A stretch of 64,000 nt of DNA, from positions 1,054,001 to 1,118,000 of the forward strand of contig OY969762.1 in assembly GCA_963702835.1 (NCBI GenBank), written 5' to 3'. Positions 43,657 through 51,254 of this stretch are shown here, piece after piece; the stretch's first letter is position 1; each line of letters opens with the position of its first letter. The notes under the pieces were generated by a model that was given only the letters and a program-made list of their open reading frames with translations, ran no database searches and had not been told where the DNA came from. The translations under genes and the position numbers were made by a program. This DNA is from JAFGAV01 sp041479055 (GTDB taxonomy: Bacteria > Acidobacteriota > Aminicenantia > Aminicenantales > JAFGAV01).

Positions 43657-44769
43657 TTAGTGCGATACGCTAGACCCGACATGAGGCACTGGTGCCCTCC
43701 TGGTGCCCTTTTTTTCTGCTGAATCCCCGAATTTTCGCTCCAGAATGTCTGAGGCTTCGCGTAAACTCTCCGGCAAAACTTGCAGGTAGATCATCGTCGT
43801 CTTCGGGCTCTGATGATTCAGCAGGGCTTGAATCGCCGCAAATTGAGCCCCGGAGTTATAGAGGGTCGTCGCGCATACCCGGCGGAGATTATGAAACGTC
43901 ATCCCCGCTAGGGCCGGATATTCCTTCGCCGCCTTGGTCCGGGCCGTTGCAAAGGCACGCTTAATGTCGGTCATGGCCCGGAGTGTCGGCTTTCCCTTGT
44001 CTGCTCTGGTGAAGCTCGGGAAAATAAACTCCGTCTGATTCTCCTGTCTGGCCCTGGTCAAATACTTGAAGATCGTTTCATCCATCGGCGCAACGTGTGG
44101 CCGGCCGCCCTTCGTCTTTTGGATAAGAATTTGACGATTAGCGAAGTTCACGTCAGCCCATCTCAAGCCCAGGATTTCCCCCTTGCGCAAGCCCGTATGC
44201 AGGGCCATGACGACGGCAAGGTGCAAGTGCGGAGCTTTCGGGTCGATAGCGGTCAGGAGCGCCTTGATTCCATCGTCACTCAAGATGTGATAAACCTTCC
44301 TGGGCTCTTGATAGAAGGTGTCCTCTTTGGTGACCGGGTTTGGCCCACTCAAGAGACCCTTTTTCTTCGCTACATTAAGCAAGTGGCGGAGACAGGCAAG
44401 CTCCCGATTGATCGTCGCTCCGCATACCGTCTTTTCACGCCTGAGCTTGTAGCCGATAATGTCATCAAGGGTGATTCGGGATAGCAGATAATCCCCGAAA
44501 AAAGGGACGATGCTTTTTAGACTTGCCTCATGCCGCTTCCACACCCGGCCCCTGGCCTTCACATACTCCAGATATTCATCGGTAAAATCCCGGAGCCGGG
44601 TCCGGCAATCAGAAGTCAGCCGATACTCCCCCCGGAGAATATCGGCCTTGACCGCGGCCAGGGCGTCTTGGGCCTGGCCCTTAGTGCCAATCCTTCGACG
44701 CACACGCTGGCCATCCAGGCTGTAGTCTATATGCCAGGCGTCATGTCGCTTAAAGATTCGGCCTCTCAC
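43657..44769 (-). CDS. int: Tyrosine integrase of element B
   Basis: 370 aa, GTG start overlapping the previous stop by 4 nt. Catalytic set Arg195 (HTGLRKGEIL), His293 with Arg296 (HNLRRVCA), His319 (LLNHQS) and Tyr328 (MIYLQ). It differs strongly from integrase A yet uses the same tRNA. The stop is 22 nt from the tRNA 5' end, so read-through transcripts include the tRNA. Confidence 0.95.
   Translation of the reverse strand: MRGRIFKRHDAWHIDYSLDGQRVRRRIGTKGQAQDALAAVKADILRGEYRLTSDCRTRLRDFTDEYLEYVKARGRVWKRHEASLKSIVPFFGDYLLSRITLDDIIGYKLRREKTVCGATINRELACLRHLLNVAKKKGLLSGPNPVTKEDTFYQEPRKVYHILSDDGIKALLTAIDPKAPHLHLAVVMALHTGLRKGEILGLRWADVNFANRQILIQKTKGGRPHVAPMDETIFKYLTRARQENQTEFIFPSFTRADKGKPTLRAMTDIKRAFATARTKAAKEYPALAGMTFHNLRRVCATTLYNSGAQFAAIQALLNHQSPKTTMIYLQVLPESLREASDILERKFGDSAEKKGTRRAPVPHVGSSVSH
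43691..43708. repeat. 18-bp repeat near left end of element B
   Basis: GGTGCCCTCCTGGTGCCC, identical to 53415-53432 at the right end. It lies within the 3' end of the integrase gene, 84 bp from the tRNA core. Its reverse complement contains AGGGCACC, the iteron core found at 49972-50075. Confidence 0.65.
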
Positions 44770-44981
44770 TTAGCTTCACTTCCGGTCCGCGCCAAGAATT
44801 TCTCGTAAATTTTGATATTGTTCAAAACCGCTTTCTTCAATCTGCGCAAGGGCCCGATGTTTTTCTTATTGGCCGGGTCCTGCTGAGATGCTTTCTGCAA
44901 AATAGATTCGATCTTTTTAAGATATTCTTGGTCCCGCACAATCGCTGCCTTGAGCGATTCTCTAAAATCTTTTATGTCCAT
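44766..44981 (-). CDS. Small helical protein coupled to integrase B
   Basis: 71 aa, AAAGGAGGAAATCCTT before the ATG. MDIKDFRESLKAAIVRDQEY, LRRLKKAVLNNIKIYEKFLA: helical, basic. GTGA overlap with the integrase start indicates translational coupling, as for small recombination directionality factors, though no excisionase motif is seen. Confidence 0.65.
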   Translation of the reverse strand: MDIKDFRESLKAAIVRDQEYLKKIESILQKASQQDPANKKNIGPLRRLKKAVLNNIKIYEKFLARTGSEAK

Positions 44982-45064
44982 AAGGATTTCCTCCTTTTAA
45001 CTTTATTTTTTCTCCAAGGGTTTCCCGTTTCATTTTTTCCATTTTACCATTAACGGGGCAAAGA

Positions 45065-45136
45065 AGCGACGCGGCCCGGCGCATACAAAGGGGGGATTTG
45101 GTAGGGACCGAAAAGGCGGGACCGGATCGCGTCGCT
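45065..45136 (-). ncRNA. Conserved hairpin RNA candidate, element B copy
   Basis: 72 nt with perfectly pairing ends (AGCGACGCG/CGCGTCGCT) and an inner segment nearly the same as 34494-34564. The single change in the outer stem between copies is tolerated as G-U only in the minus-strand RNA, pointing to transcription with the integrase operon. Confidence 0.5.
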
Positions 45137-45142
45137 TTTTTC

Positions 45143-45364
45143 TTAATCATGGGCGAGACGATAAATGATACAATGACTCGCCTTGGACTGTTCGCGATTT
45201 ATGGCCCAGGCGCATCCCTTGTAACAATAATTTTCATCCGATAGACCGCTGAAGTTTATGCCGTTTTTAAGGGGGCAAATTCGCAGAGGCCAAAAGGCTC
45301 CCTTCGCCTCCGCCTCTTTCTCATATGCCACTTCTCTCTTGTGCTGTTCTTCCGGTATAAGCAT
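45143..45364 (-). CDS. Small Cys-containing protein, unknown
   Basis: 73 aa, GAGGGGAGACCAAA before the ATG. C-terminal part ICPLKNGINFSGLSDENYCY and KGCAWAINREQSKASHC holds four Cys that may bind metal. No homologue in element A. Confidence 0.55.
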   Translation of the reverse strand: MLIPEEQHKREVAYEKEAEAKGAFWPLRICPLKNGINFSGLSDENYCYKGCAWAINREQSKASHCIIYRLAHD

Positions 45365-45376
45365 TTTGGTCTCCCC

Positions 45377-45571
45377 TCAATCTCTCGGGTCGGAAAGACC
45401 CGGTTTCTCGGCCTTCCCTTCGCCATCATCCAGGATTTCAAAAAAGATCGCATCAATCGGCTTGCCGTCCGGCTCCAAAATTAAAACCGGCTGGCCGTAG
45501 ATTGAGGCCGAGTTTTTATAAGACCACTTGGCCTCAAAGACCTGGCCGCTGAAAATATTTTTGACCTTCAT
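45377..45571 (-). CDS. Small conserved satellite protein (B homologue)
   Basis: 64 aa: MKVKNIFSGQVFEAKWSYKN, YGQPVLILEPDGKPIDAIFF, LSDPRD. Homologue of 34576-34770. Present in both elements directly downstream of the AlpA gene, hence part of the shared core. Confidence 0.75.
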   Translation of the reverse strand: MKVKNIFSGQVFEAKWSYKNSASIYGQPVLILEPDGKPIDAIFFEILDDGEGKAEKPGLSDPRD

Positions 45572-45590
45572 GGTCTTCTTCCCCTTGAGA

Positions 45591-45758
45591 TTACTTCTTT
45601 AAAAATGTCTGAAGTTCCCGTTCCCGGATTCTCCAAAGCCGCCGTCCGCTGCCGAGTTTGAACGCCTTGAGTTCGCCCGCTTCAATCCAGCGGAGGATCG
45701 TTTTTCTATTGACCTTCAGCTCGGCGCATACGTCCTTGATTGTTAATAGTTTACCCAT
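45591..45758 (-). CDS. AlpA/excisionase-type HTH regulator (element B)
   Basis: 55 aa: MGKLLTIKDVCAELKVNRKT, then WIEAGELKAFKLGSGRRLWR. Homologue of 34767-34949 (about 65% identical). Winged HTH of AlpA/Xis type. A run of four 10-bp repeats and a TTGACA box lie upstream. Confidence 0.85.
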   Translation of the reverse strand: MGKLLTIKDVCAELKVNRKTILRWIEAGELKAFKLGSGRRLWRIRERELQTFLKK

Positions 45759-45760
45759 TT

Positions 45761-45809
45761 AATCATCCCATCATGTCCCATGTTATCCCATAGTATTCCT
45801 TAATGTCAA
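45761..45809. promoter_or_regulatory. Four 10-bp tandem repeats with -35 box (element B)
   Basis: Decamers aatcatccca, tcatgtccca, tgttatccca and tagtattcct (45761-45800), then TGTCAA (45804-45809; TTGACA on the minus strand) with a 17-nt spacer to ATAACA. Same architecture as 34961-35010 with a different repeat sequence. Confidence 0.6.
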
Positions 45810-45853
45810 GCCCTTATATTTATTTTTTCCGTCCTTCTTGGTAATATGCCGGG

Positions 45854-46027
45854 ATGGAAAAAGACCTCATGACCAGGGCCGAAGTCATGAGATTTCTTCG
45901 CATAAGCAAGCGCACACTTTACCTTTTGATGAAGACCCGCCAGATTTCTTTTTTCAAACTCAAAAGAAAAGTTCTCTTTAGCAAAAGCGAGATTGACCGT
46001 TGGCTTGAATCCAAAAGAGTCAAATAA
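45854..46027 (+). CDS. Small HTH_17 DNA-binding protein (element B)
   Basis: 57 aa: MEKDLMTRAEVMRFLRISKR, KVLFSKSEIDRWLESKRVK. Homologue of 35056-35229, divergent from the AlpA gene. Excisionase-like HTH; probably half of a two-regulator switch. Confidence 0.8.
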   Translation: MEKDLMTRAEVMRFLRISKRTLYLLMKTRQISFFKLKRKVLFSKSEIDRWLESKRVK

Positions 46028-46107
46028 GTCTCCTGGCCGCGCACGTGGGGCCATCCCTTCCGGCCGGACCGGGGCATGACCGACCCCGGCCCGGCGATAT
46101 CGGTCAT
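45919..46107 (-). CDS. Micro-ORF with RSGRKGWPHVRG motif (element B)
   Basis: MTDIAGPGSVMPRSGRKGWP then HVRGQETYLTLLDSS. It shares MxDI and RSGR-GWPHVRG with 35643-35822. The frame overlaps the HTH gene on the other strand, so only its first ~30 codons are likely to matter. Confidence 0.35.
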   Translation of the reverse strand: MTDIAGPGSVMPRSGRKGWPHVRGQETYLTLLDSSQRSISLLLKRTFLLSLKKEIWRVFIKR

Positions 46108-46117
46108 TCGGAGGAAT

Positions 46118-46462
46118 CTACTTAAAGCGTTCTCTGTAATCATTAATGATCTTTTTATCCTCCGCGCTCAGATCATTAGCCCAATGAACCTGAACATCAT
46201 CCTTGAAAATTGACAGACCTCCGCTTGGACATGATTTCGCTATAATTCCGCCGCCAAGATTGACCTGGACGCGATGACAGACGCGCTTCGCCGGCTCGAC
46301 ATAGTCGGGGCAGAGGTCATTTGGGGGAGGGGTCGGGCCGTTATCGTCGGGAAAGAGATCGCTCTTCATGAGGTCCTTGAGTTCATCGTCCATGAAATCA
46401 TCGGGATCATCCGAAGGGATTAGATCATTATCCTTGGGATTCAAAAAGTTCTTGTCGCTCAT
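46118..46462 (-). CDS. Acidic protein of element B, unknown
   Basis: 114 aa from ATG 46462. N-terminal half very acidic (NPKDNDLIPSDDPDDFMDDE), C-terminal half VQVNLGGGIIAKSCPSGGLS and WANDLSAEDKKIINDYRERF. Starts just after the stop of the coiled-coil gene. No family recognised; acidic small proteins in phages are sometimes DNA mimics. Confidence 0.55.
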   Translation of the reverse strand: MSDKNFLNPKDNDLIPSDDPDDFMDDELKDLMKSDLFPDDNGPTPPPNDLCPDYVEPAKRVCHRVQVNLGGGIIAKSCPSGGLSIFKDDVQVHWANDLSAEDKKIINDYRERFK

Positions 46463-46470
46463 GGTCGCCC

Positions 46471-47280
46471 TCAGTTCCACATAATATTGACGGGATTCTT
46501 TCGATTCATGGGATCGAGCATGAGCCGACAGGTGCGTCCGGTCGTTTTCGCTTCGGCGATGATTTTTTCGAGCTCGGGCAATTGTGCCTCTGGCCAGCAG
46601 GGGTCCAGGCGCAGCCGCTTCAGGCCGGCCAGGTCATAGTCCTTCCATCCGCTGCCATCACCCGGTAGCCACCCCACACAGGCGTTTCGGAGATCACGTT
46701 TCTTGGCCTCCCACTGATACCGCACATCCGGCGTCGAACCGACCCCAATGGGAGACCGGAGGGACGCTTCAAGCGCAATAAGCAGGCCCGCCAGACGCTC
46801 ACGCATGGTCGCGGCCGGGGCCTGCCTTGCATAGGCGAGCTGGTATTCAGCTTCGAGCTCCGCCACTTCCGCTTCGAGAAGTTTGACGGCCTTCGCCCGA
46901 GTCGCGCTTCGGAGGTCCGCCAATTTTTCCCCCGCAACAGCCTGAGCTTTCGCCTGGATCTCCCCGGCCGTGAGTCCCTGTTTGAAGAAGTCGGCCGCGC
47001 CGATCCGGCCATCCTGCAGGGCCTGCTTAGTCAAATCCGCCGAATCGATCCGCCGCGCTTCTTCGGCCTCCAGCTCCGCGTCGATCTTTTCATAATCGGC
47101 GATCATCCCTGCAAGCACGGCCGCCGCCTTCTCGCGCTCAGCCTTCGCCTTAGTGAGAATTTTTTCCTGCTCCCGGATCACGCGGTCATAATGCTTTTCG
47201 GATTCGGCCACGTCCTCGTTGATCTTCGCCTCTTGGATCCGGAATCTGTCGAGAGCTGTTTTCGGGACTTCATTTTTCAT
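46471..47280 (-). CDS. Coiled-coil protein of element B
   Basis: 269 aa from ATG 47280, overlapping the preceding stop by 11 nt. Long charged coiled coil (AESEKHYDRVIREQEKILTK; AVKLLEAEVAELEAEYQLAY), then a globular C-terminus (RDLRNACVGWLPGDGSGWKD; LEKIIAEAKTTGRTCRLMLD). Occupies the slot of 36323-36922 in element A. Confidence 0.65.
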   Translation of the reverse strand: MKNEVPKTALDRFRIQEAKINEDVAESEKHYDRVIREQEKILTKAKAEREKAAAVLAGMIADYEKIDAELEAEEARRIDSADLTKQALQDGRIGAADFFKQGLTAGEIQAKAQAVAGEKLADLRSATRAKAVKLLEAEVAELEAEYQLAYARQAPAATMRERLAGLLIALEASLRSPIGVGSTPDVRYQWEAKKRDLRNACVGWLPGDGSGWKDYDLAGLKRLRLDPCWPEAQLPELEKIIAEAKTTGRTCRLMLDPMNRKNPVNIMWN

Positions 47281-47467
47281 TCTTGGCCGCCTCCTTGTCG
47301 GCTGCCAGTTTCTCCGCTGCCTCTGCCTCCGCCTTTCGCTTCGCCTTGACCTGCTCAATGTTGGTCGTGGAGATCATGTCCTCGAAGGGACCGCGTCCGG
47401 CCTTCGGCCGCGGCCCGTCCTCCGTCGTGATGATCTCCCGACCATTCGCCATTTTCTTTATACGCAT
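47270..47467 (-). CDS. Small Ala/Lys-rich protein of element B
   Basis: 65 aa, TTAGGAGGCTTAA before the ATG. MRIKKMANGREIITTEDGPR then a helical KAKRKAEAEAAEKLAADKEA tail. Directly downstream of TerL; no domain recognised. Confidence 0.6.
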   Translation of the reverse strand: MRIKKMANGREIITTEDGPRPKAGRGPFEDMISTTNIEQVKAKRKAEAEAAEKLAADKEAAKNEK

Positions 47468-47492
47468 TTAAGCCTCCTAAAAAAATTGACAT

Positions 47493-49067
47493 TCATTTTT
47501 TCACGGGCTCGGGTTCAGGACGCGGCCGCCCCATGATGATCACGCCGGGTTTCTCAGTAAATTCCGCCGGATTTGCAGCAACGAAAGTGCTCCTCTCGAA
47601 CGAGCGCATTAGCATCCCCTCCCTAATGTCATCCGGATTCTCCTGGCCTTCATAGGGTCCATAGAAATCATACTTGCCGATATAGACGTATTCTCCGCCC
47701 TTGGGCGCGGCTATCACACAAGCCCCGGCCGCCGCGTTCGCTACGTCATCGTGTCCGCCCTGATAGTGAGTGACCAAGTCCTTCCCCCCGGCCCGCGTCC
47801 GCCGCTCAAGCCCGGCCAACTGAGAGACAAGCCGCTTGATGTCCAGCATTTCTACTTGACCTCCGGATATTAAAGGCAAAAATTCTAAATAGAGTTCGCT
47901 GGCCGTCTGCTCCGCCGGCTTGATTGAAATATCATGCTTCACGAAAGCCTCCGTCACCCACTCGCCCGCATAACGATCCGAGGTCGCGGCCGTGCAGTTA
48001 TAGGATTTGAGAACGTTCGCAAATTCAGCGACTACGCCTTGAGGCTGGAAGGGCGGCTTGCGCTCCCGGAGAACGTCAAGGATGACCTTCCCGCTTTCTT
48101 CCCTGTGCGCAATTCCCAGGGTGAAACTATCAGACCGCCCGCCGGACGGATCTATGAAGGCGTGATATTGAGTCTCGGCAATCCGGGGGAGCTCGAACCG
48201 GCCGGGGATGACGCAAGCCTCTATCGCTTCGCCGGAGAGAAAAGCGGACAGGTCGCTTCGCCACTCGGCCAGCCATTCACTTTTCGCCAGCTCGGGATCC
48301 TCTGCTATGGCCTTATCAATGAGGCCCTGGTCAATTGTCGGATTCATCGTCCGCGTATCAGCCCGCCACACAAGCGGCCGCCCCGCTTGTCCAAAGCCCG
48401 ATTTGAATTGCTCCCAAAGGACTCCGCTCCGGCCGTAGGGTGTCGATATGCCAATAAGTAAACCTTCCGGGATGGTAGAGAGCGCCGGCCTGAGTGCGGC
48501 CAGGACTTCCCGGTCCGGATTCGCGCTTTCCTCACTTCTCCAAAACGCGACTTCTTCCATGATTGCGCATAGGACCGTGTATCCCCGGAGGCTTCGGAAA
48601 TTGCATGTCTTGACGCTGAGAGAGACGCCGTTTTTTAGATCGATAGCTTCAACCGTTTCTTTTTCTACCATCGCCCGGAGAATCGCGCTCCCATGAAGCA
48701 GACCGCCGATGTATCGCCGGATGATTCCCGCCTGAGCCTTGTCCACTGCGATTATAAAAATCCAGCCCCGCTCACCCGGAGAGAGAAACGGCGCCCAATC
48801 CTTGAAGCAGGCCAGGAAGACACTGACCAGGGCGGAGATAAAAGACTTCCCGCTCCGCCGGCCGCATATAACGAATGACTCCCGGACCCGCTCCCCGGGC
48901 GGCTCATTCAAACCCGTGCACTCTTGAAAGAGCTTTAAGTCTTCGCCCGCGATCCCCGGCAAGCCGAACAAAGCCCGAAGGTAGATCGTCCAGCTCCGCC
49001 ATGAGGCCAAGTCCCTGAAGGCCGGCCGGAAAAGGGCCTTGTCTTGAATTGCTTCGAGAATGTTCAC
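47493..49067 (-). CDS. terL: Terminase large subunit (element B)
   Basis: 524 aa, GTG start overlapping the TerS-like stop. Same motifs as element A: GRRSGKS, LCAIMEEV, GISTPYGR, AFIDPSGG, SDRYAGEW, GGHDDVANA. Identity to the A protein is very high to residue ~450 and then stops; the B tail (YVYIGKYDFYGPYEGQENPD ... PRPEPEPVKK) is longer. In tailed phages the TerL C-terminus docks to the portal, so the two elements may use different helper portals. Confidence 0.92.
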   Translation of the reverse strand: MNILEAIQDKALFRPAFRDLASWRSWTIYLRALFGLPGIAGEDLKLFQECTGLNEPPGERVRESFVICGRRSGKSFISALVSVFLACFKDWAPFLSPGERGWIFIIAVDKAQAGIIRRYIGGLLHGSAILRAMVEKETVEAIDLKNGVSLSVKTCNFRSLRGYTVLCAIMEEVAFWRSEESANPDREVLAALRPALSTIPEGLLIGISTPYGRSGVLWEQFKSGFGQAGRPLVWRADTRTMNPTIDQGLIDKAIAEDPELAKSEWLAEWRSDLSAFLSGEAIEACVIPGRFELPRIAETQYHAFIDPSGGRSDSFTLGIAHREESGKVILDVLRERKPPFQPQGVVAEFANVLKSYNCTAATSDRYAGEWVTEAFVKHDISIKPAEQTASELYLEFLPLISGGQVEMLDIKRLVSQLAGLERRTRAGGKDLVTHYQGGHDDVANAAAGACVIAAPKGGEYVYIGKYDFYGPYEGQENPDDIREGMLMRSFERSTFVAANPAEFTEKPGVIIMGRPRPEPEPVKK

Positions 49068-49753
49068 GGCCGCTCACCCTCAGCCTTGCCTTCATGCCGG
49101 GCCAGGAGCTCCCGCTTCCGGGCCTCAAGCTCTGCTATCTCACGTTCAAGTGTGGCCTGGTCCTGGCCGTCCGGGGCCTCATCATCTATTCCCCCGCTTC
49201 CCTGCCCGGAAATTTCTTCACTAGAAGCCCGTAGAGGCACGATCTCAAACCCCGCCGCCGGAGGTTCGCTGCCCTTCCCGGCCTCAGCCTCCCCTTGCCT
49301 GGCCCTATGGCTGCCTGTTCTAACCTTCGCCCGAGACTTCTCCGCGTCCTTCGCCTTGATATAAGCCCCTAAGTCCAGGACGCCTTCACCCGCTCTTGTC
49401 TTTATCCCCAGGGCTGCCAGGTTCAAGCGGATGTGATTCACATAGGCCAGGTAGCTCTGCTGTAGGGCCGGGGCCACGTCCTGCCCCTTCATGACTGAGT
49501 TCTCCCGGATATACTCCTCAATGCAGCGCACGATCCCCAGGGCCGTCACTGTCCGATCAATCAGGATAACCTGGGCGGCCGTCAAGTCCTGCTCTGTCGG
49601 CCCCTGGTCCTTGATGAGCCCCGCCCTGGCCGCGCTCAGATAGGCCCGGATATGTTTCCGGTTCTCGGGAAGCTCACCAGCTCGGACCAGAAGGCTATAT
49701 CCGCCATGCAACGGCGGCCTTCCTTTTCTCATTTTCGGCTTCTTTTCTGTCAT
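49064..49753 (-). CDS. Terminase small subunit-like protein (element B)
   Basis: 229 aa. GRPPLHGGYSLLVRAGELPE, TEQDLTAAQVILIDRTVTAL and MKGQDVAPALQQSYLAYVN match the A homologue. C-terminal Glu-rich coiled coil (LEREIAELEARKRELLARHE). TerS role inferred from position and conservation. Confidence 0.65.
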   Translation of the reverse strand: MTEKKPKMRKGRPPLHGGYSLLVRAGELPENRKHIRAYLSAARAGLIKDQGPTEQDLTAAQVILIDRTVTALGIVRCIEEYIRENSVMKGQDVAPALQQSYLAYVNHIRLNLAALGIKTRAGEGVLDLGAYIKAKDAEKSRAKVRTGSHRARQGEAEAGKGSEPPAAGFEIVPLRASSEEISGQGSGGIDDEAPDGQDQATLEREIAELEARKRELLARHEGKAEGERP

Positions 49754-49800
49754 TTAATAACTTATTGATTATAAATAAATTGGGATTTCTGCATTTTCCA

Positions 49801-50075
49801 AAAGGGCACCAGGAGGACACTTACGCTTTTTCCGCTGTTCATTTTTCCCTGTAAACACAAGGAATAATGATGACAGAACCTTAGACTTGTTATCCGAAGG
49901 TCTACCCTCAATTTCCGAAGAACAGACCAGGCCCGGCCGCGCCTGCCCCTAGGGATGCTTGGGACGTTTTCAAGGGCACCTGGTGATGCTGACAAGGGCA
50001 CCTGGTGATGCTGTTGGGCCTCCCATAAGGGCGCCTGGTGAAATAACGCGGACCCCCATAAGGGCACCTGGTGAT
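49801..50075. other. Iteron array, candidate origin of element B
   Basis: Copies of AAGGGCACCTGGTGATGCTG at 49972 and 49994, shorter copies at 50027 and 50060, and AAAGGGCACCAGGAGG at 49801. Spacings of the last four are 22, 33 and 33 bp, all multiples of 11. Located just beyond the 3' end of the Rep-type gene. A minus-strand frame across it merely translates the repeats. Confidence 0.6.
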
Positions 50076-50098
50076 ATCCTTTAGTTATTAGTAGCCAG

Positions 50099-50596
50099 TT
50101 ATGCCTTAACATCGAATACCGTTTTCCGAAGGGCAGCCATGCGTTGCCGCTTCTCTGACTTTCTATCCTCTGGCCATTTCTCTCGCTTGAGTGTTTGGAT
50201 TTCGGCGAGAATAGCGGCGATTCTGTCAAGGTGAGGACTGGAGTCGGCTGTCTGCCAGCGTCTCCATCGATCGCTTATACTAAAAATTGAACAAACCTTT
50301 TCGAGCCGGCCCCAGCGTTGAACATCAATGAAGCCAAAAGCCAAAAGCTCCCAAATCGAGCGAGTATAGATGAAAGGGCTCATGATATTTTTGACTTCAC
50401 GATAAGGAAGTGAAAGATTGCTACGGTTGAATCCATTGAATTTGGAATAGAGTTTGACAAGCGCCCAAACGGCTGGCGCAGAGATCCTATCAAATGCAGG
50501 GGTGCCGACACCTTCGACAATTGCGAAGGGTGGCTTCGGACGATAGGCCGTGCTTCGATATTTGTTTTTCCGTTCATTCTGTCCATGTTTTTCCAT
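50099..50596 (-). CDS. Replication-initiator-like winged-helix protein
   Basis: 165 aa. Basic start (MEKHGQNERKNKYRS), then a winged-helix-like region AFDRISAPAVWALVKLYSKF and SIWELLAFGFIDVQRWGRLE. Proteins of this size with such a domain next to iterons are often replication or transcription regulators of mobile elements. No helicase or primase motif. It takes the place of the RepA-like helicase of element A. Confidence 0.55.
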   Translation of the reverse strand: MEKHGQNERKNKYRSTAYRPKPPFAIVEGVGTPAFDRISAPAVWALVKLYSKFNGFNRSNLSLPYREVKNIMSPFIYTRSIWELLAFGFIDVQRWGRLEKVCSIFSISDRWRRWQTADSSPHLDRIAAILAEIQTLKREKWPEDRKSEKRQRMAALRKTVFDVKA

Positions 50597-50692
50597 ATAG
50601 GTCCCTTATTGAAAGGGCGGCGAAAGGCACCCGGGAAAAAAGGGACCACGAACCCAAGCACCTCCGCCGCCCCAAAGTTTCATTTTTTTTAG

Positions 50693-50923
50693 TCATGGCC
50701 GCTTCCCCCGCCGCCTCAGTCTCTGGGTTTCATCTCTGGCCTGCACATGCTGCCCCTGGAGCCAAGAGGCAATCTCATCCGCGGAGAAGCGGATCCGCGG
50801 ACGCGGGCCGGAGCCGATTTTGAAATGCGGAATTTTTCGCGCTGCTGTCATTCTATAAATCTCAAAAATACTAAAGTGAAGGAGCCGGGCAGTCTCAGAT
50901 ACTGATAAAAGGGCGCTGCTCAT
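50693..50923 (-). CDS. HTH_17 DNA-binding protein (element B)
   Basis: 76 aa from ATG 50923. ALLSVSETARLLHFSIFEIY, RMTAARKIPHFKIGSG, IRFSADEIASWLQGQ: excisionase-like HTH with a basic tail. Equivalent of 41477-41659. Confidence 0.75.
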   Translation of the reverse strand: MSSALLSVSETARLLHFSIFEIYRMTAARKIPHFKIGSGPRPRIRFSADEIASWLQGQHVQARDETQRLRRRGKRP

Positions 50924-50993
50924 CGCCGGCCCCCGACGCAATGCCGATGCAACTTCAGCAGTTCGGCAGCTTCCGCGACGGTCAGGAGAATCC

Positions 50994-51206
50994 TCACTTC
51001 GAGCCGCCCCCTTCTTTACCAAAAAGCGTTTCAGGCGCGTATCCAAAAAACTCAGCCAGCTTGGCCTTTTTCTCGGGCGAGAGTTTTCCAAAGCCGCGCT
51101 CTGTCAAAGACAAGTGTGGGACAGAGATCCCCGTAGCCTTTGATACTTCATACAACGAAAGGTCAGCCAGTCGCCGAGCCAGCCGCAGCGCCGATCTTTG
51201 TTTCAT
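50994..51206 (-). CDS. XRE-family repressor (element B)
   Basis: 70 aa from ATG 51206 (AATAGGAGAACTGGC upstream). ALRLARRLADLSLYEVSKAT, GISVPHLSLTERGFGKLSPE: Cro/C1-type HTH. Divergent from the cargo operon; the shared 48-nt intergenic region holds promoter and dyad. Confidence 0.85.
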   Translation of the reverse strand: MKQRSALRLARRLADLSLYEVSKATGISVPHLSLTERGFGKLSPEKKAKLAEFFGYAPETLFGKEGGGSK

Positions 51207-51219
51207 GCCAGTTCTCCTA

Positions 51220-51248
51220 TTGACATGAACAAATTTATTTGGTAACAT
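51220..51248 (+). promoter_or_regulatory. Promoter with embedded operator, element B cargo
   Basis: TTGACA (51220-51225), exact 17-nt spacer, TAACAT (51243-51248), only 6 nt before the ATG at 51255, so the first cargo mRNA would be almost leaderless. The spacer contains the dyad CAAAT-TT-ATTTG, a likely XRE operator. Confidence 0.65.
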
Positions 51249-51254
51249 TTATGT

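Noticed and set aside
49762..50229. 155-codon minus-strand frame over the element B iterons
   Set aside because: It translates the iterons into HQVPLW-like repeats and overlaps the Rep-type gene end; no start signal.
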